DNA of 64,000 nucleotides, taken from Chitinophaga filiformis (GTDB lineage: Bacteria > Bacteroidota > Bacteroidia > Chitinophagales > Chitinophagaceae). Under the pieces are notes generated by a model. The model did not search any database. It saw only the letters and a list, made by a program, of their open reading frames with translations, and was not told the DNA's origin. The stretch covers positions 1,194,221 through 1,258,220 of the forward strand of contig NZ_FNBN01000001.1 of NCBI RefSeq assembly GCF_900102545.1, read 5' to 3'. A program made the position numbers and the translations under genes. Shown in pieces: positions 44,974 through 54,362 of the stretch. How positions within the stretch are numbered: position 1 is the first letter of the stretch; the number at the start of each line of letters is the position of its first letter.

Positions 44974-46548
44974 TTAGTGCATAGCACTTGGATCCAGTTT
45001 TGTTTTCTTGCTGCCTTTTACCATCAGTACAAATGGCACACAGATCAGGAACATTAAACCCAGGTAAAGGAACACGTCCATGTATGACATGACTACGGCT
45101 TGCTTCATTACACTGTATTCCAATGACTGGTAAGCACTTCCTACCGCTTTTTTCGCATCCATTCCTTTAGAAGCAAAGCTGGCCGTCATTCCGGATACCC
45201 TGTTCATTACAGTAGGATTGTTGGTGTCCAGCTTACTCACCAGGTCCACACGATGGAGTTCATTGCGGCGGGACACAAACGTGGTGATCAATGCTACTCC
45301 AAAGGAACCTCCTAACTGACGCATCATACCTGTAAAGGCCGCGCCTTGTCCTATCTGCTGACCTTTCAGCGTCGACAATGAAAGTGTTGTAATAGGAATG
45401 AACAACATACCCATTCCGACCCCTCTCACAATCAGCATCCAGAAAAAGGCTTCTGACCCGGTGTCTGGTGAAATGATCTTATATCCCCAGAAACAGAAGA
45501 CAAAGAACAGGAACATTCCGATGGCCACCAGATACTGCTGCGGTATTCCTCTTTCCAGCATTTTACCAATAAAGGGCATCATAAATGCTGTGGTCAGGGC
45601 TGCCGGTATCATCAACATACCTGATTGTGTAGCCGTCCAGCCTAAGGTACTTTGGGTGTATAATGGAATAATGAAGGTAGATCCATATAACCCGAAACCC
45701 ATCAGGAAGGATAAAAGTGTACCTACCCGGAGATTCCCGTTCCCAAGCACTCTCAATTCCACTATCGGACTCTTATATGAAAGTTCCCTCCAGATAAAGA
45801 AGAAGAAGCCCAGTACTGCTGCAATTCCCAATATTAATATTGTCGAGTCATTAAACCAGTCATCTTCCTGCCCACGTTCCAAGACGTACTGGAGTGATCC
45901 TACCCCCAGAGCCAGGAGGCCAATCCCTAACCAGTCCACTTCACTCGCTGATTTCTTCTCACCATATTTCGGGCTTCTTACAAATTGAAGTGTAAGCAGG
46001 GTTGCTATTACACCAATAGGAATGTTTATATAAAAAATGTAAGGCCATGCATAATTATCTACAATATAACCACCCAGGGGAGGACCCAGAGTAGGACCGA
46101 TGATCACACCCAGGCCATAGATTGCCTGTGCCATCCCTCTTTTTTCCGGCGGATAGCTTTCAGTAATAATGGTTTGTGAGGTTACCAGCAGCGCTCCACC
46201 GCCCAGGCCCTGTATAAAACGGAACAATACCAGTTCCCACATGGCAGTGGCGTTTCCGCAAAGGAAGGAAGCTATAGTAAATATGATAATGGAAACTGCG
46301 AAGTAGTTACGACGTCCGAACTGCTGTGATAACCAACTCGTCATCGGTACAATAATTACGTTACCGATAGCATACGCCGTGATCACCCAACCGATCTCAC
46401 TCAGTGTGGCGCCCATGTTTCCGCGCATATCATTCAATGCCACGTTCACGATGGTTGTATCCACGATTTCCAGCAAGGCGCAAAAGATGGCAGTAATTGT
46501 GATGATCACCCGCCGGGCTCCATATTCTACCAATGATTCTTGTTGCAT
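44974..46548 (-). CDS. emrB: DHA2 family multidrug efflux permease (EmrB/QacA-like)
   Basis: A 524-residue inner-membrane protein with about 14 helices. Signatures include EIVDTTIVNVALNDM in helix 1, GWVITAYAIGNVIIVPMTSWLSQQFGRR (motif A), RFIQGLGGGALLVTSQTII (motif B) and GLGVIIGPTLGPPLGGYIVDNYAW (motif C). These define drug/H+ antiporters of the EmrB type. ATG 46548 is preferred over the in-frame TTG at 46560. It works with the EmrA adaptor and TolC-like outer-membrane protein encoded upstream, pumping toxic hydrophobic compounds directly out of the cell. Confidence 0.95.
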   Translation of the reverse strand: MQQESLVEYGARRVIITITAIFCALLEIVDTTIVNVALNDMRGNMGATLSEIGWVITAYAIGNVIIVPMTSWLSQQFGRRNYFAVSIIIFTIASFLCGNATAMWELVLFRFIQGLGGGALLVTSQTIITESYPPEKRGMAQAIYGLGVIIGPTLGPPLGGYIVDNYAWPYIFYINIPIGVIATLLTLQFVRSPKYGEKKSASEVDWLGIGLLALGVGSLQYVLERGQEDDWFNDSTILILGIAAVLGFFFFIWRELSYKSPIVELRVLGNGNLRVGTLLSFLMGFGLYGSTFIIPLYTQSTLGWTATQSGMLMIPAALTTAFMMPFIGKMLERGIPQQYLVAIGMFLFFVFCFWGYKIISPDTGSEAFFWMLIVRGVGMGMLFIPITTLSLSTLKGQQIGQGAAFTGMMRQLGGSFGVALITTFVSRRNELHRVDLVSKLDTNNPTVMNRVSGMTASFASKGMDAKKAVGSAYQSLEYSVMKQAVVMSYMDVFLYLGLMFLICVPFVLMVKGSKKTKLDPSAMH

Positions 46549-46698
46549 CGCGTTTGTCAATTAGTTGTATAAAAATCAGTTACCGAATGCCCCCGCCTGG
46601 TGACGCGAAATACGCTGTTGTATGTAATACCAGACTTAGAGTAATTCCAATTTGTTTTTTCACCCGCACCACTCAAGCGGGGCCATTCGTGACTGAAA

Positions 46699-47826
46699 TT
46701 AGTCAAGATGTACATCCACAACTACGTTCATACCTGGACGGAGTTGTTTCACTTCAGTTTGGTTCAGATCATTGAATTCGATCTTCACCGGCAGACGCTG
46801 CACCACCTTTACGAAGTTACCTGAAGCATTATCAGGAGGCAGTAAGGCGAAACGAGCACCTGTAGCAGGAGAGAAGGATGTTACTTTACCTTCGATAGAT
46901 TTACCAGGAAACGCATCTACATGCACACTTACTTTCTGGCCTAGTTTCATTTTATCGAGCTGTGTTTCCTTGAAGTTGGCCACTACCCATACATCGTTAG
47001 ATAATACAACGCTGAAGAGTGACTGACCTGCCTGCACCAGCTGTCCTGGCTGTACATATATTTTGGATACTTCCCCATCTTCAGGAGCGGTGATGATAGC
47101 GTAGCTCGCCACAAGTTTTGCATTGTCTACTTCAGCCTGACGTTCTTTGATCACGGCTTTGGCAGCATTGATCTGTTCTGCGGTAGCATCACTTTGTGTA
47201 GATACTGCGCTTGTCTGACGGGCAGCTACTTTCTTCTGTTCTTCCAGTACATTCAGCTGACGCTCTGCAGTTTGTTTTGCTGCCAGGGCCTGCTCATATT
47301 GCTGCTGGGTAACAGAATGATCTTTAATCAGGTTATTATATCGCTCGTAGTCCTGGTTAGCGCGCCATACGTTTACTTTGGCAGCTTCGATCTGTGCATC
47401 TACTGCAGAGATATTTGCCTGGGAAGATGAAACGTTTGAGCGGGCAGCCGTAGTAGTAGCAACTGCTACCTGTACATTTGCTTCAGCAGCTGCCAGCGCA
47501 GCTTCTGCCTGTGCCACTTTTATCACCAGATCCCTGTCGTCAAGGATTACCAGGGTATCTCCTTTCTTTACACGTTGGTTATCCTTTACACGTACTTCTT
47601 TTACGTAACCTGTTACCCGTGGGATTACAGGGCTTACGTTTGCTTCCACCTGTGCGTTATCGGTCTCTTCATGATGTTGCGCATGTATATATTTAGAGAT
47701 ACCGAATGCACCACCACCGATAACAAGGATTGCTAAAACGATGATGAAACGATAGTTCCTCTTTTTAGGAGCCTCATGGGCATTCTGAGAACTTTTATTG
47801 TTAGTTGTAGCTGTTTGCGTTTCCAT
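46699..47826 (-). CDS. emrA: HlyD/EmrA family membrane fusion (adaptor) protein
   Basis: A 375-residue protein with one N-terminal transmembrane helix (about 27-45), then the lipoyl-like half motif NAQVEANVSPVIPRVTGYVKEV. A long alpha-helical hairpin rich in Ala/Gln (about 85-220) follows, then a beta-barrel domain (DGEVSKIYVQPGQLVQAGQSLFSVV). This is the periplasmic adaptor that bridges EmrB to the TolC-type channel. The genes around it complete the tripartite pump. The gap to emrB is about 150 bp, and to tolC it is 43 bp. Confidence 0.95.
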   Translation of the reverse strand: METQTATTNNKSSQNAHEAPKKRNYRFIIVLAILVIGGGAFGISKYIHAQHHEETDNAQVEANVSPVIPRVTGYVKEVRVKDNQRVKKGDTLVILDDRDLVIKVAQAEAALAAAEANVQVAVATTTAARSNVSSSQANISAVDAQIEAAKVNVWRANQDYERYNNLIKDHSVTQQQYEQALAAKQTAERQLNVLEEQKKVAARQTSAVSTQSDATAEQINAAKAVIKERQAEVDNAKLVASYAIITAPEDGEVSKIYVQPGQLVQAGQSLFSVVLSNDVWVVANFKETQLDKMKLGQKVSVHVDAFPGKSIEGKVTSFSPATGARFALLPPDNASGNFVKVVQRLPVKIEFNDLNQTEVKQLRPGMNVVVDVHLD

Positions 47827-47869
47827 ATAGTATATATATGATTAATACTTTTATTAAAATCCTGATTGA

Positions 47870-49234
47870 TTATTTCCCGGCCTCTGCACCTGCTTCATTT
47901 AAAACACCTGCGGTTTCAAGTAGCTTGGTATAAGCAACCACTGCGTCAGCTTTGGCGAAAGCATAGTTCAGTTTTGCCTGTACATTTGCTACATCAGCTT
48001 CCAGCAGATCTGTGGTTGTAGCCAGATTATTCTCCTGTTTGTTTTTTACTATCTTATAATTCTCACTTGCCTGGTCAATTGCCTTCATGTAGGCTTCTAT
48101 CTTCTTCTGATTTACCAGGTAATCCTGGTATGCCTTGTTGATAGAAAGATGGATGTTATCGGCCAGCAATTCCTCGTTTACCTGTACTTCCTGCAATCTT
48201 ACTTTGGCTTCGGTTACTTTTGATCCTGCTTTCCAGAGAGAAGAAGGAGAGTATTTTACGCCTATGCCTGCATTCAGTGCGTTGGTTACTGTCAGTGCAT
48301 TAGGTACTGTCAGCGCAACGTATCCACCGGTCAGTGCTACAGAAGGGTAATATTCGCCTTTGGCAGCTTTGATACCTGCGTTGGCAGCTCTTTCACGGGC
48401 AGAGAGTGCAGCAGCATCCTTACGGTTCTGCAGTGCTATCTGTTCCCACTCAGCAACAGCTTTGGCGCCGGCAGGTAGCTGTTCGAAAGTGGTAGTATCA
48501 GCATCCAGTACGGTGGTTTCCGGTAAGCCCAGCAACAGGTTCATGGCGATATTGGCCAGTTTCAGGTTGCTTTCTGCTTCCAGCAGCGATACTTCTACAT
48601 TGGACTGTTGCAGCTGCACTTTTAATAAGTCGTTACGGGCCACAATACCATTCTTTTCAAGATTGGTAAAATCTGTCACCCGCTGTTGCTGCTGTTTAAG
48701 ATTTTCCTGTACGAGTGTTACTGCCTGTTGTGCCTTATAGAGATTGCTATAGGCATTGATGGTATTCTGGATCACTGCTTCACGGTCTTTATCGGCATCC
48801 AGTTTTGCAGCTTCGGCAAGATATTTTGCTGATTCCTTCTGGCTCTGCATGATAAATCCTGAAAAGAGCGGCATGGAAACAGAAGCCATCGCATAAGCTA
48901 CTGAATTCACTTTGGGAGATGATCCACCGCCGGAGCTATCGCCCCCCAGTTTCAGTTTAAGATCGACATTAGGCTCATTAATACGGAGATAAGAAGCAGA
49001 AACGCTTACGTTTGGTAACTGCGCATCCCGTGAAGTCTTAACTGATGCCAGTGCTGCATCAATTTTAGTTTTGCTGAGTTTGAGTTCTTTACTGTTTTGT
49101 ATACTAAGCGTTATGGCTTCCTTTAAAGACAGGCTCTTCTTGTCCTGCGCCTGAGTGCTGAAATAAGGTAAAGTCAGCAGTAGGGCGCACATTGTAAGAG
49201 ACCATAGTCGCCTGTATGTGCTATTAAGCTTCAT
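47870..49234 (-). CDS. TolC-family outer-membrane efflux protein
   Basis: A 454-residue protein with a signal peptide (ending STQAQ at about 30) and the TolC repeat architecture: long coiled-coil helices (SIQNSKELKLSKTKIDAALASVKTSRDAQLPNVSVSASYLRINEPN and its second copy after about 230) and short barrel strands. It forms the trimeric outer-membrane exit duct of the EmrAB pump. It overlaps the end of the upstream tetR gene by 11 bp, so the two are translationally coupled. Confidence 0.95.
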   Translation of the reverse strand: MKLNSTYRRLWSLTMCALLLTLPYFSTQAQDKKSLSLKEAITLSIQNSKELKLSKTKIDAALASVKTSRDAQLPNVSVSASYLRINEPNVDLKLKLGGDSSGGGSSPKVNSVAYAMASVSMPLFSGFIMQSQKESAKYLAEAAKLDADKDREAVIQNTINAYSNLYKAQQAVTLVQENLKQQQQRVTDFTNLEKNGIVARNDLLKVQLQQSNVEVSLLEAESNLKLANIAMNLLLGLPETTVLDADTTTFEQLPAGAKAVAEWEQIALQNRKDAAALSARERAANAGIKAAKGEYYPSVALTGGYVALTVPNALTVTNALNAGIGVKYSPSSLWKAGSKVTEAKVRLQEVQVNEELLADNIHLSINKAYQDYLVNQKKIEAYMKAIDQASENYKIVKNKQENNLATTTDLLEADVANVQAKLNYAFAKADAVVAYTKLLETAGVLNEAGAEAGK

Positions 49235-49850
49235 GGATTAGAATGGCTTTAAACAAATTTTTCAAATGATTGCTTGTATGACTGATTAGATATTCCTGCA
49301 ATTCGCTGTCTGTAAGATGTTCAAGATTGCTCATGCGCTGGAAATGGTGCCGGGTAGACATAATATGATTAGTCGTACCTACAAGGGTAACCACCATCAT
49401 CATGATATCCACATCCTCTTTAAATACCCCGTTTTCCTGCCCTTCGTTAATGAAGGATTTGATCACATCGTGTACTTCCTTTTTATTTTCGTGAATAAGT
49501 TCGTTCACTGCTATGTCTTCCTGGATCTGCGCTCTTATCATCATCAGGTTGAAGCAAGGATTACTCATTACCCTGGTAACGTACGTTTCCACCAACGCAT
49601 CAAATCTTTCAACATATGAACGCTCTGTATTGCTAAGCGTTGCTGTCAGTGTCATTTTCCAGGCGATGATCCTTTTCAGGAAGATGGCTTCAATTAATTT
49701 CTCCTTTGAGCCAAAGTAGTAAGATATCATTGCGATGTTCACATCAGCCTCATGAGCAATATCCCTCACCGAAGTAGCATGAAAACCGTGGGAAGCAAAT
49801 AACTTCTCGGCAGCCTCCAGGATTGATAATTGCTTTTGATTGTATTCCAT
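49224..49850 (-). CDS. TetR/AcrR family transcriptional regulator
   Basis: A 208-residue protein with an N-terminal HTH (ILEAAEKLFASHGFHATSVRDIAHEADVNIAMISYYFGSKEKLIEAIF) typical of the family and a helical ligand-binding C-terminus. It starts the efflux operon and overlaps tolC, so it probably represses its own transcription together with the pump genes and releases on binding a drug. Directly upstream is an imperfect inverted repeat, AAAC and GTTT flanking GACT (49899-49910), overlapping the -33 element, a good autoregulatory operator. Confidence 0.92.
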   Translation of the reverse strand: MEYNQKQLSILEAAEKLFASHGFHATSVRDIAHEADVNIAMISYYFGSKEKLIEAIFLKRIIAWKMTLTATLSNTERSYVERFDALVETYVTRVMSNPCFNLMMIRAQIQEDIAVNELIHENKKEVHDVIKSFINEGQENGVFKEDVDIMMMVVTLVGTTNHIMSTRHHFQRMSNLEHLTDSELQEYLISHTSNHLKNLFKAILIHEA

Positions 49851-49870
49851 GTGTAACTCGAATTATGGCA

Positions 49871-49910
49871 CAAAGTTAAACAAACATTTAATTTAATCAA
49901 ACGACTGTTT
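49871..49910 (-). promoter_or_regulatory. Promoter and probable TetR operator of the efflux operon
   Basis: On the minus strand TTTG (49898-49901), a 19-nt spacer and TAACTTTG (49871-49878) fully match the consensus. An AAAC-GACT-GTTT repeat (49899-49910) overlaps the -33 box. Confidence 0.8.
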
Positions 49911-49914
49911 AAAT

Positions 49915-50627
49915 TCTTGGTAAGTTTAATACCTTTTTAAGGTGTTTTTAAGGTTTAAGTCCCTACCAGGTTAATTTTAGCATGGATTGTGCCAATACAC
50001 ATTAATATTTTTAATATTTATTCAGATGGCCAGGTCGATTTCGGGGAGGAGTGAACAGAACGAACTAACAGTTTCAAAATGAACATAATGGACTCATTGA
50101 GTACCGGTTTTTCATTTTACTTTTGAGCCGTTCAAAAAAAATCTTGTCCCGATTCAATCATTCATTTATGCCAGATCTATCTCTAAGTGAGCTGACTTTA
50201 ACTAACGAAACCGATCATTCATTATCCCGAACCAATAAATTTTTATGTGCTATATTTTAAGAAACTGCTGGTTATCAAGCCGTTTATCGGCATCAATTAC
50301 CAGGACCTATTCGAGCCTGTCTTTATATCTGTTGTTTCATTTATACCTGTTCCTATATCTATACCTATTTTCTGGTCTAAATTTATCGCTATATCTAGCC
50401 ATATCCATTATCTGAAAACGATGCCGGATTCAATCGATCCGTCCAATCCGGACTAATTTTCCATTTTACTTCATGTTCATCGCATAGCTCTGACATTGTC
50501 ATGGCCGGCGAAGCACATCCATTTGCTTGTATTTAAGCTACGGGCATTGTAATTCATTATAATGTCCCCGGACGGGGGTATGTACTTTTCTCTATACACA
50601 CCAAGGTTGATAAAATAGATGCTTAAC
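49915..50627. other. Gene-free region between tetR and the sugar-kinase operon
   Basis: About 700 bp with no convincing gene. It includes a TATATCT-rich stretch around 50320-50400 whose 69-codon open frame looks like a by-product of the repetition. A copy of AAATGAACA at 50077-50085 is the complement of the TGTTCATTT motif in the 35 kb region, possibly by chance. Confidence 0.4.
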
Positions 50628-50656
50628 CCGGAGCGCTGTCCAGCGCTCTGGTTTTT
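50628..50656 (+). terminator. Isolated intrinsic terminator, no gene upstream
   Basis: An 11-bp stem with one G-U pair (50628-50638 with 50641-50651) then TTTTT on the plus strand. No plus-strand gene precedes it, so it may end an unannotated small RNA. Confidence 0.6.
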
Positions 50657-50884
50657 AACTTATTCTCTGTCAGAGCAGGAACAAGGACAAGGTCGAGGAT
50701 GACCGTATTGCCGGTGGGTTGCTGTTACGGTATTGCCGACCGGGAACGGGAAAACAATGTCAGTATAGTACAGGAGCCCGCCTTTCGGATAGCGTTGAGC
50801 CACCGGTTTCTATAAGACGTTGTGCAGGAAAAGAGTATTATTATGTAACCAAAATATAATTACTGAGCACAAATACATTTAATT
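50657..50884. other. Leader region before the sugar-kinase gene
   Basis: Contains near-direct repeats around CGTATTGCCGGTGGG (about 50712-50726) and GGTATTGCCGACCGGG (about 50737-50752). No promoter of the TAnnTTTG type was found, so the kinase gene start of transcription is unclear. Confidence 0.35.
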
Positions 50885-51787
50885 ATGACGCAATATCAAG
50901 TAGCCTGTTTTGGAGAGGTGCTCTGGGATATTTTGCCGGATAAGGCCTTACCCGGAGGAGCACCAATGAATGTCGCCTATCATCTTCAGAAATTATCCGT
51001 GCCTGTTGCTATGGTATCAAGCATCGGGGATGATGAACCTGGCCAGACATTACTGGACATCATGAAACAATACCAGCTAACGACCGACTATATCCAGACC
51101 GATCCTGTTCATGAAACAGGAAAAGTATATGCCCGTCCCTCAGCTGAAAATCCGCTTGAGATGAAATATGAGATTGTGCAGCCGGTGGCCTGGGATTATA
51201 TTTCTTTTACGCCAGCCCTGCGGGAACTGGCCCAGCAACCGGGAGGCACTTTTCTCGTATTCGGTAGCCTGGCCAGCAGGAATATAGATAGCCGGCAAAC
51301 ATTACTGTCCTTATTAAAAGGGAACCGCACCTTTGTGCTGGATATTAACCTGCGTCCTCCTCATTTTGAACAGGAGCTGCTGGTAGAGCTGCTACATCAT
51401 TGTCACATTCTGAAGCTGAATGAGACAGAACTCTCCATCATCGGTAACTGGCACCAATGGCCGGATAATATGGAGGCACAGGCAAAAGCACTGAGCACTC
51501 AGTACTCTATTCCCACAATCATTATTACGTTAGGGGATAAAGGAGCCGCCTTATTAAAAGGAGGAAAATTCTATCAGCACCCCGGATACCGCGTGAAGGT
51601 AGCCGATACAATCGGTAGTGGGGATGCGTTCCTCGCGGGGTTCCTGTACAGCACTATAAAAAAATATGATCCTATCGATACGCTTTCCTTTTCATGCGCG
51701 CTTGGTGCCGTAGTAGCTTCCTATCACGGTGGTTGTCCCGATTATCAGAGATCTGAGATCACCACCCTGATGGCAGCTCACAGGTAG
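50885..51787 (+). CDS. PfkB family sugar kinase, probable fructokinase
   Basis: A 300-residue cytoplasmic kinase. The N-terminus VACFGEVLWDILPDKALPGGAPMNVAYHLQKL matches bacterial fructokinases of the PfkB family, and the C-terminal signature DTIGSGDAFLAGF contains catalytic D247. Conserved VLDINLRPPHF lies in the middle. It phosphorylates a hexose, most likely fructose. It opens a plus-strand run with a CBM9-like protein and a glycosidase-like protein, so it may feed monosaccharide released by them into metabolism. Confidence 0.88.
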   Translation: MTQYQVACFGEVLWDILPDKALPGGAPMNVAYHLQKLSVPVAMVSSIGDDEPGQTLLDIMKQYQLTTDYIQTDPVHETGKVYARPSAENPLEMKYEIVQPVAWDYISFTPALRELAQQPGGTFLVFGSLASRNIDSRQTLLSLLKGNRTFVLDINLRPPHFEQELLVELLHHCHILKLNETELSIIGNWHQWPDNMEAQAKALSTQYSIPTIIITLGDKGAALLKGGKFYQHPGYRVKVADTIGSGDAFLAGFLYSTIKKYDPIDTLSFSCALGAVVASYHGGCPDYQRSEITTLMAAHR

Positions 51788-51886
51788 TCACATAGCCGGC
51801 CGGCCAACTTTTGCATTTTAACCACTCAATTAAGCCATTCATTGAAAAAACATAAATAACGCGCTCATCTTTCTTATATTTAGCGC

Positions 51887-52996
51887 ATGTCTCAACTTAT
51901 TCGTCATGTGATTACAGGATTGGGAATGGTATGCCTGTACCTTCCATCTTATGCACAACAAAAGCCGGCCTATGTGCCTCCCAGGCAGTATCACTCGTAC
52001 CAAACCGATGCTCCTATAAAAATAGATGGGATAGCAGATGAAAATGCATGGTCCAAAGCGGTATGGAGTGAAGATTTCACTGATATTGAAGGCGACAAAC
52101 AGCCCACACCGGCTATGCGGACGCGCCTGAAGATGCTATGGGATAATCAAAATCTCTACATTCTCGCAGAGCTCGAAGATCCACATATATGGGCCACCTT
52201 ACATCAACACGACACCATCATCTTCCAGGATAACGATTTTGAAGTATTCGTAGATCCGGATGGAGATGGTGAAAAGTATTTTGAAATAGAGATCAATGCT
52301 CATAATACCGTGATGGATCTCTTCATGTCAAAAGCTTACCGTGTAGGAGGAGATGCCCTGATGACCTGGGACACCAGGGGGATCCAGACGGCTGTTCACA
52401 TAGACGGTACCTTAAATGATCCCCGGGATAAGGATAAAAAGTGGACTGTGGAGATGGCTATTCCCTTCGGCGCTTTTGCATTCTTTAACCAGGGACTGCC
52501 CCCTAAAGACGGGGCCCGCTGGAGAATTAATTTTTCCCGTGTTGAATGGGATACCGATATTGTGAACGGACAGTATATCAAGCGGAAAGACCCTAAAACC
52601 GGCAGATCATTGCCTGAGCATAACTGGGTATGGTCTCCACAGGGAATCATCAATATGCACGCGCCTGAAAAGTGGGGTTACCTGTCTTTCGTCGCAAAAC
52701 CAACAGGCAGCGCTCCGGTTAGCTTGCCACTGCCTGCCATTGAAGCGGCCAAGGAATACCTCTGGGATGTATATGCAAAACAACAGCAATACCGCAGGAA
52801 GAATGGCCGCTATGCGTCTACCCTAAGCGCACTTGGTATATCTGCCACTACTATCAAGGAGCAGGGAGCAACTTACACACTGCAGATGGAGGGTATTACA
52901 GATCAATTCACAGCTACTCTGTTGAACAAAAACGCAAAAGAACGTTGTTCTATTAATCAAGAAGGGAAAATCTCTCAAAACTCGTCAAATGAATAA
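51887..52996 (+). CDS. Secreted carbohydrate-binding family 9-like protein
   Basis: A 369-residue protein with a signal peptide (MSQLIRHVITGLGMVCLYLPSYAQ). The domain from about 45 to 270 has the CBM9-like pattern: IKIDGIADENAWSKAVWSEDFTDIEG, LKMLWDNQNLYILAELEDPHIWATL, DNDFEVFVDPDGDGEKYFEIEINAHNTVMDLFM and WTVEMAIPFGAF. In Bacteroidota this module binds sugars, sometimes attached to enzymes. The last 100 residues are not recognised. The stop overlaps the ATG of the next gene by 8 bp, indicating a translational pair. Confidence 0.9.
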   Translation: MSQLIRHVITGLGMVCLYLPSYAQQKPAYVPPRQYHSYQTDAPIKIDGIADENAWSKAVWSEDFTDIEGDKQPTPAMRTRLKMLWDNQNLYILAELEDPHIWATLHQHDTIIFQDNDFEVFVDPDGDGEKYFEIEINAHNTVMDLFMSKAYRVGGDALMTWDTRGIQTAVHIDGTLNDPRDKDKKWTVEMAIPFGAFAFFNQGLPPKDGARWRINFSRVEWDTDIVNGQYIKRKDPKTGRSLPEHNWVWSPQGIINMHAPEKWGYLSFVAKPTGSAPVSLPLPAIEAAKEYLWDVYAKQQQYRRKNGRYASTLSALGISATTIKEQGATYTLQMEGITDQFTATLLNKNAKERCSINQEGKISQNSSNE

Positions 52997-54074
52997 ACGC
53001 AATTTCCTGAAATCAGTCGGTCTTGGTAGCCTGGCTATCATGCAACCATCTATCCCAACTTTATCTGCTTCGGCGAAAACGCCATCTCAACCGGCTAAAA
53101 AAGCCAGACATCGTGTCTGGATCAATCCCGATGAAAAAGATACCGTTGCCGACTTGCAGCAACGTTATGCTGCTTACAAAAAAGCAGGCATTGGCGATAT
53201 CTTCTTTGAAGCAGACAGCGAAAAGCATTTCAGAGCGGCGAAAGAGAATGGTATCATGGCACATAGATGGATCTGGACAATGAACCGTGGCGAGAAGGAA
53301 TTGCTGGCCAGCCATCCTGAGTGGTATGCAAAGAACAGAAAAGGAGAATCCTGTGCAACACATCCACCTTATGTACAGTATTACCGCTGGCTATGCCCCA
53401 GTAAACCAGAAGTTGTCAACTACCTGAAAGAACAGGCTGAAGCAGTGCTCTCTAAAGATTATGTAGACGGTCTTCACCTGGATTATGTTCGTTACTGTGA
53501 TGTTGTACTGCCTGTGAACCTGTGGACTAACTACGGTATTGATCAATCTAAGGAGTTACCTGAGTATGATTTCTGCTATTGCGAAACCTGCAGGGAGAAA
53601 TATAAAGAGAAGAAAGGAATAGATCCACTGGAAATGGAACATCCGGACCAGAGCCCTTCCTGGAGGAGGTTCAGGTATGAGCGTATCACTAATGTGGTTA
53701 CCAACCTCGCACAGGTGGCGAAACAACATAAAAAGCCTATCACGGCAGCTGTATTCCCAACTCCTGATATTGCGAAACGCATCGTAAGGCAGGACTGGAC
53801 AAACTGGCCGCTTGACTCAGTTAATCCGATGATCTATCATGGCTTCTACAAAGAAGACGTAAACTGGATAGGCGAAGCGGTGGCTGAAGGGGTAAATGGT
53901 CTTCACGGGAAATTTCCGCTGTATGCAGGATTGTATCTGCCGGACTTCAAGGGCAACATGGATGATCTTGAAAAAGGTATCCGCCTTGCTTTACAAAACG
54001 GTGCCGCCGGTGTATCATTGTTCGGAAGCGTAAATACAACTGTATTGGATACGCTTAAAAAAGCAAGCGTATAG
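52989..54074 (+). CDS. Putative secreted glycoside hydrolase, TIM-barrel (GHL/DUF4015-like)
   Basis: A 361-residue protein starting MNKRNFLKSVGLGSLAI, a Tat-like or Sec-like signal followed by a linker. The TIM-barrel region includes VDGLHLDYVRYCDV, whose acidic residues resemble the catalytic region of GHL-type hydrolases, plus a CYCETCREKYKEKKG segment (Cys-rich, possibly metal or disulfide). The substrate is unknown. It overlaps the CBM9-like gene by 8 bp. A stable hairpin (54113-54136) follows, which ends the transcript. Confidence 0.82.
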   Translation: MNKRNFLKSVGLGSLAIMQPSIPTLSASAKTPSQPAKKARHRVWINPDEKDTVADLQQRYAAYKKAGIGDIFFEADSEKHFRAAKENGIMAHRWIWTMNRGEKELLASHPEWYAKNRKGESCATHPPYVQYYRWLCPSKPEVVNYLKEQAEAVLSKDYVDGLHLDYVRYCDVVLPVNLWTNYGIDQSKELPEYDFCYCETCREKYKEKKGIDPLEMEHPDQSPSWRRFRYERITNVVTNLAQVAKQHKKPITAAVFPTPDIAKRIVRQDWTNWPLDSVNPMIYHGFYKEDVNWIGEAVAEGVNGLHGKFPLYAGLYLPDFKGNMDDLEKGIRLALQNGAAGVSLFGSVNTTVLDTLKKASV

Positions 54075-54112
54075 TGACCGTAATAATATGCTGACATATA
54101 TTTAAAATAGAC

Positions 54113-54145
54113 CCGGGGATCATGAATGATCCCCGGTTTATTTTA
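54113..54145 (+). terminator. Terminator of the kinase-CBM9-hydrolase operon
   Basis: A perfect 11-bp stem with a 2-nt loop (54113-54136), followed by TTTATTTT. It is also the first member of the 24-nt palindrome family. Confidence 0.85.
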
Positions 54146-54331
54146 TCATAACCCCATGTCACGAATAAATATTTGTAATAAGTTCCAGGTATCAGAAATG
54201 ACACCCGGTATCATACGAAACGATAAAATGAACACCTATGAAAATTATTGCCAGGTACCAGGAATAGTACCCGGCTCAGAAGAATCATCTATTAGGCGAT
54301 TGAGACAATATTCCCAGTTTAGAAATATCTT

Positions 54332-54362
54332 TTAGGACACTGTAAATTTAGGACACAGTAAA
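54332..54362. repeat. 16-bp-spaced direct repeat
   Basis: TTAGGACAC, one variable base and GTAAA occurs at 54332-54346 and 54348-54362, differing at one base. It lies just before the fourth 24-nt palindrome. Confidence 0.7.

Noticed and set aside
50247-50456. 69-codon open frame
   Set aside because: It stems from a TATATCT-rich repetitive stretch; the Ile/Ser/Pro-rich product has no protein-like pattern.
54126-54335. 69-codon open frame across the palindromes
   Set aside because: It runs through the first three palindromic repeats, including a terminator.
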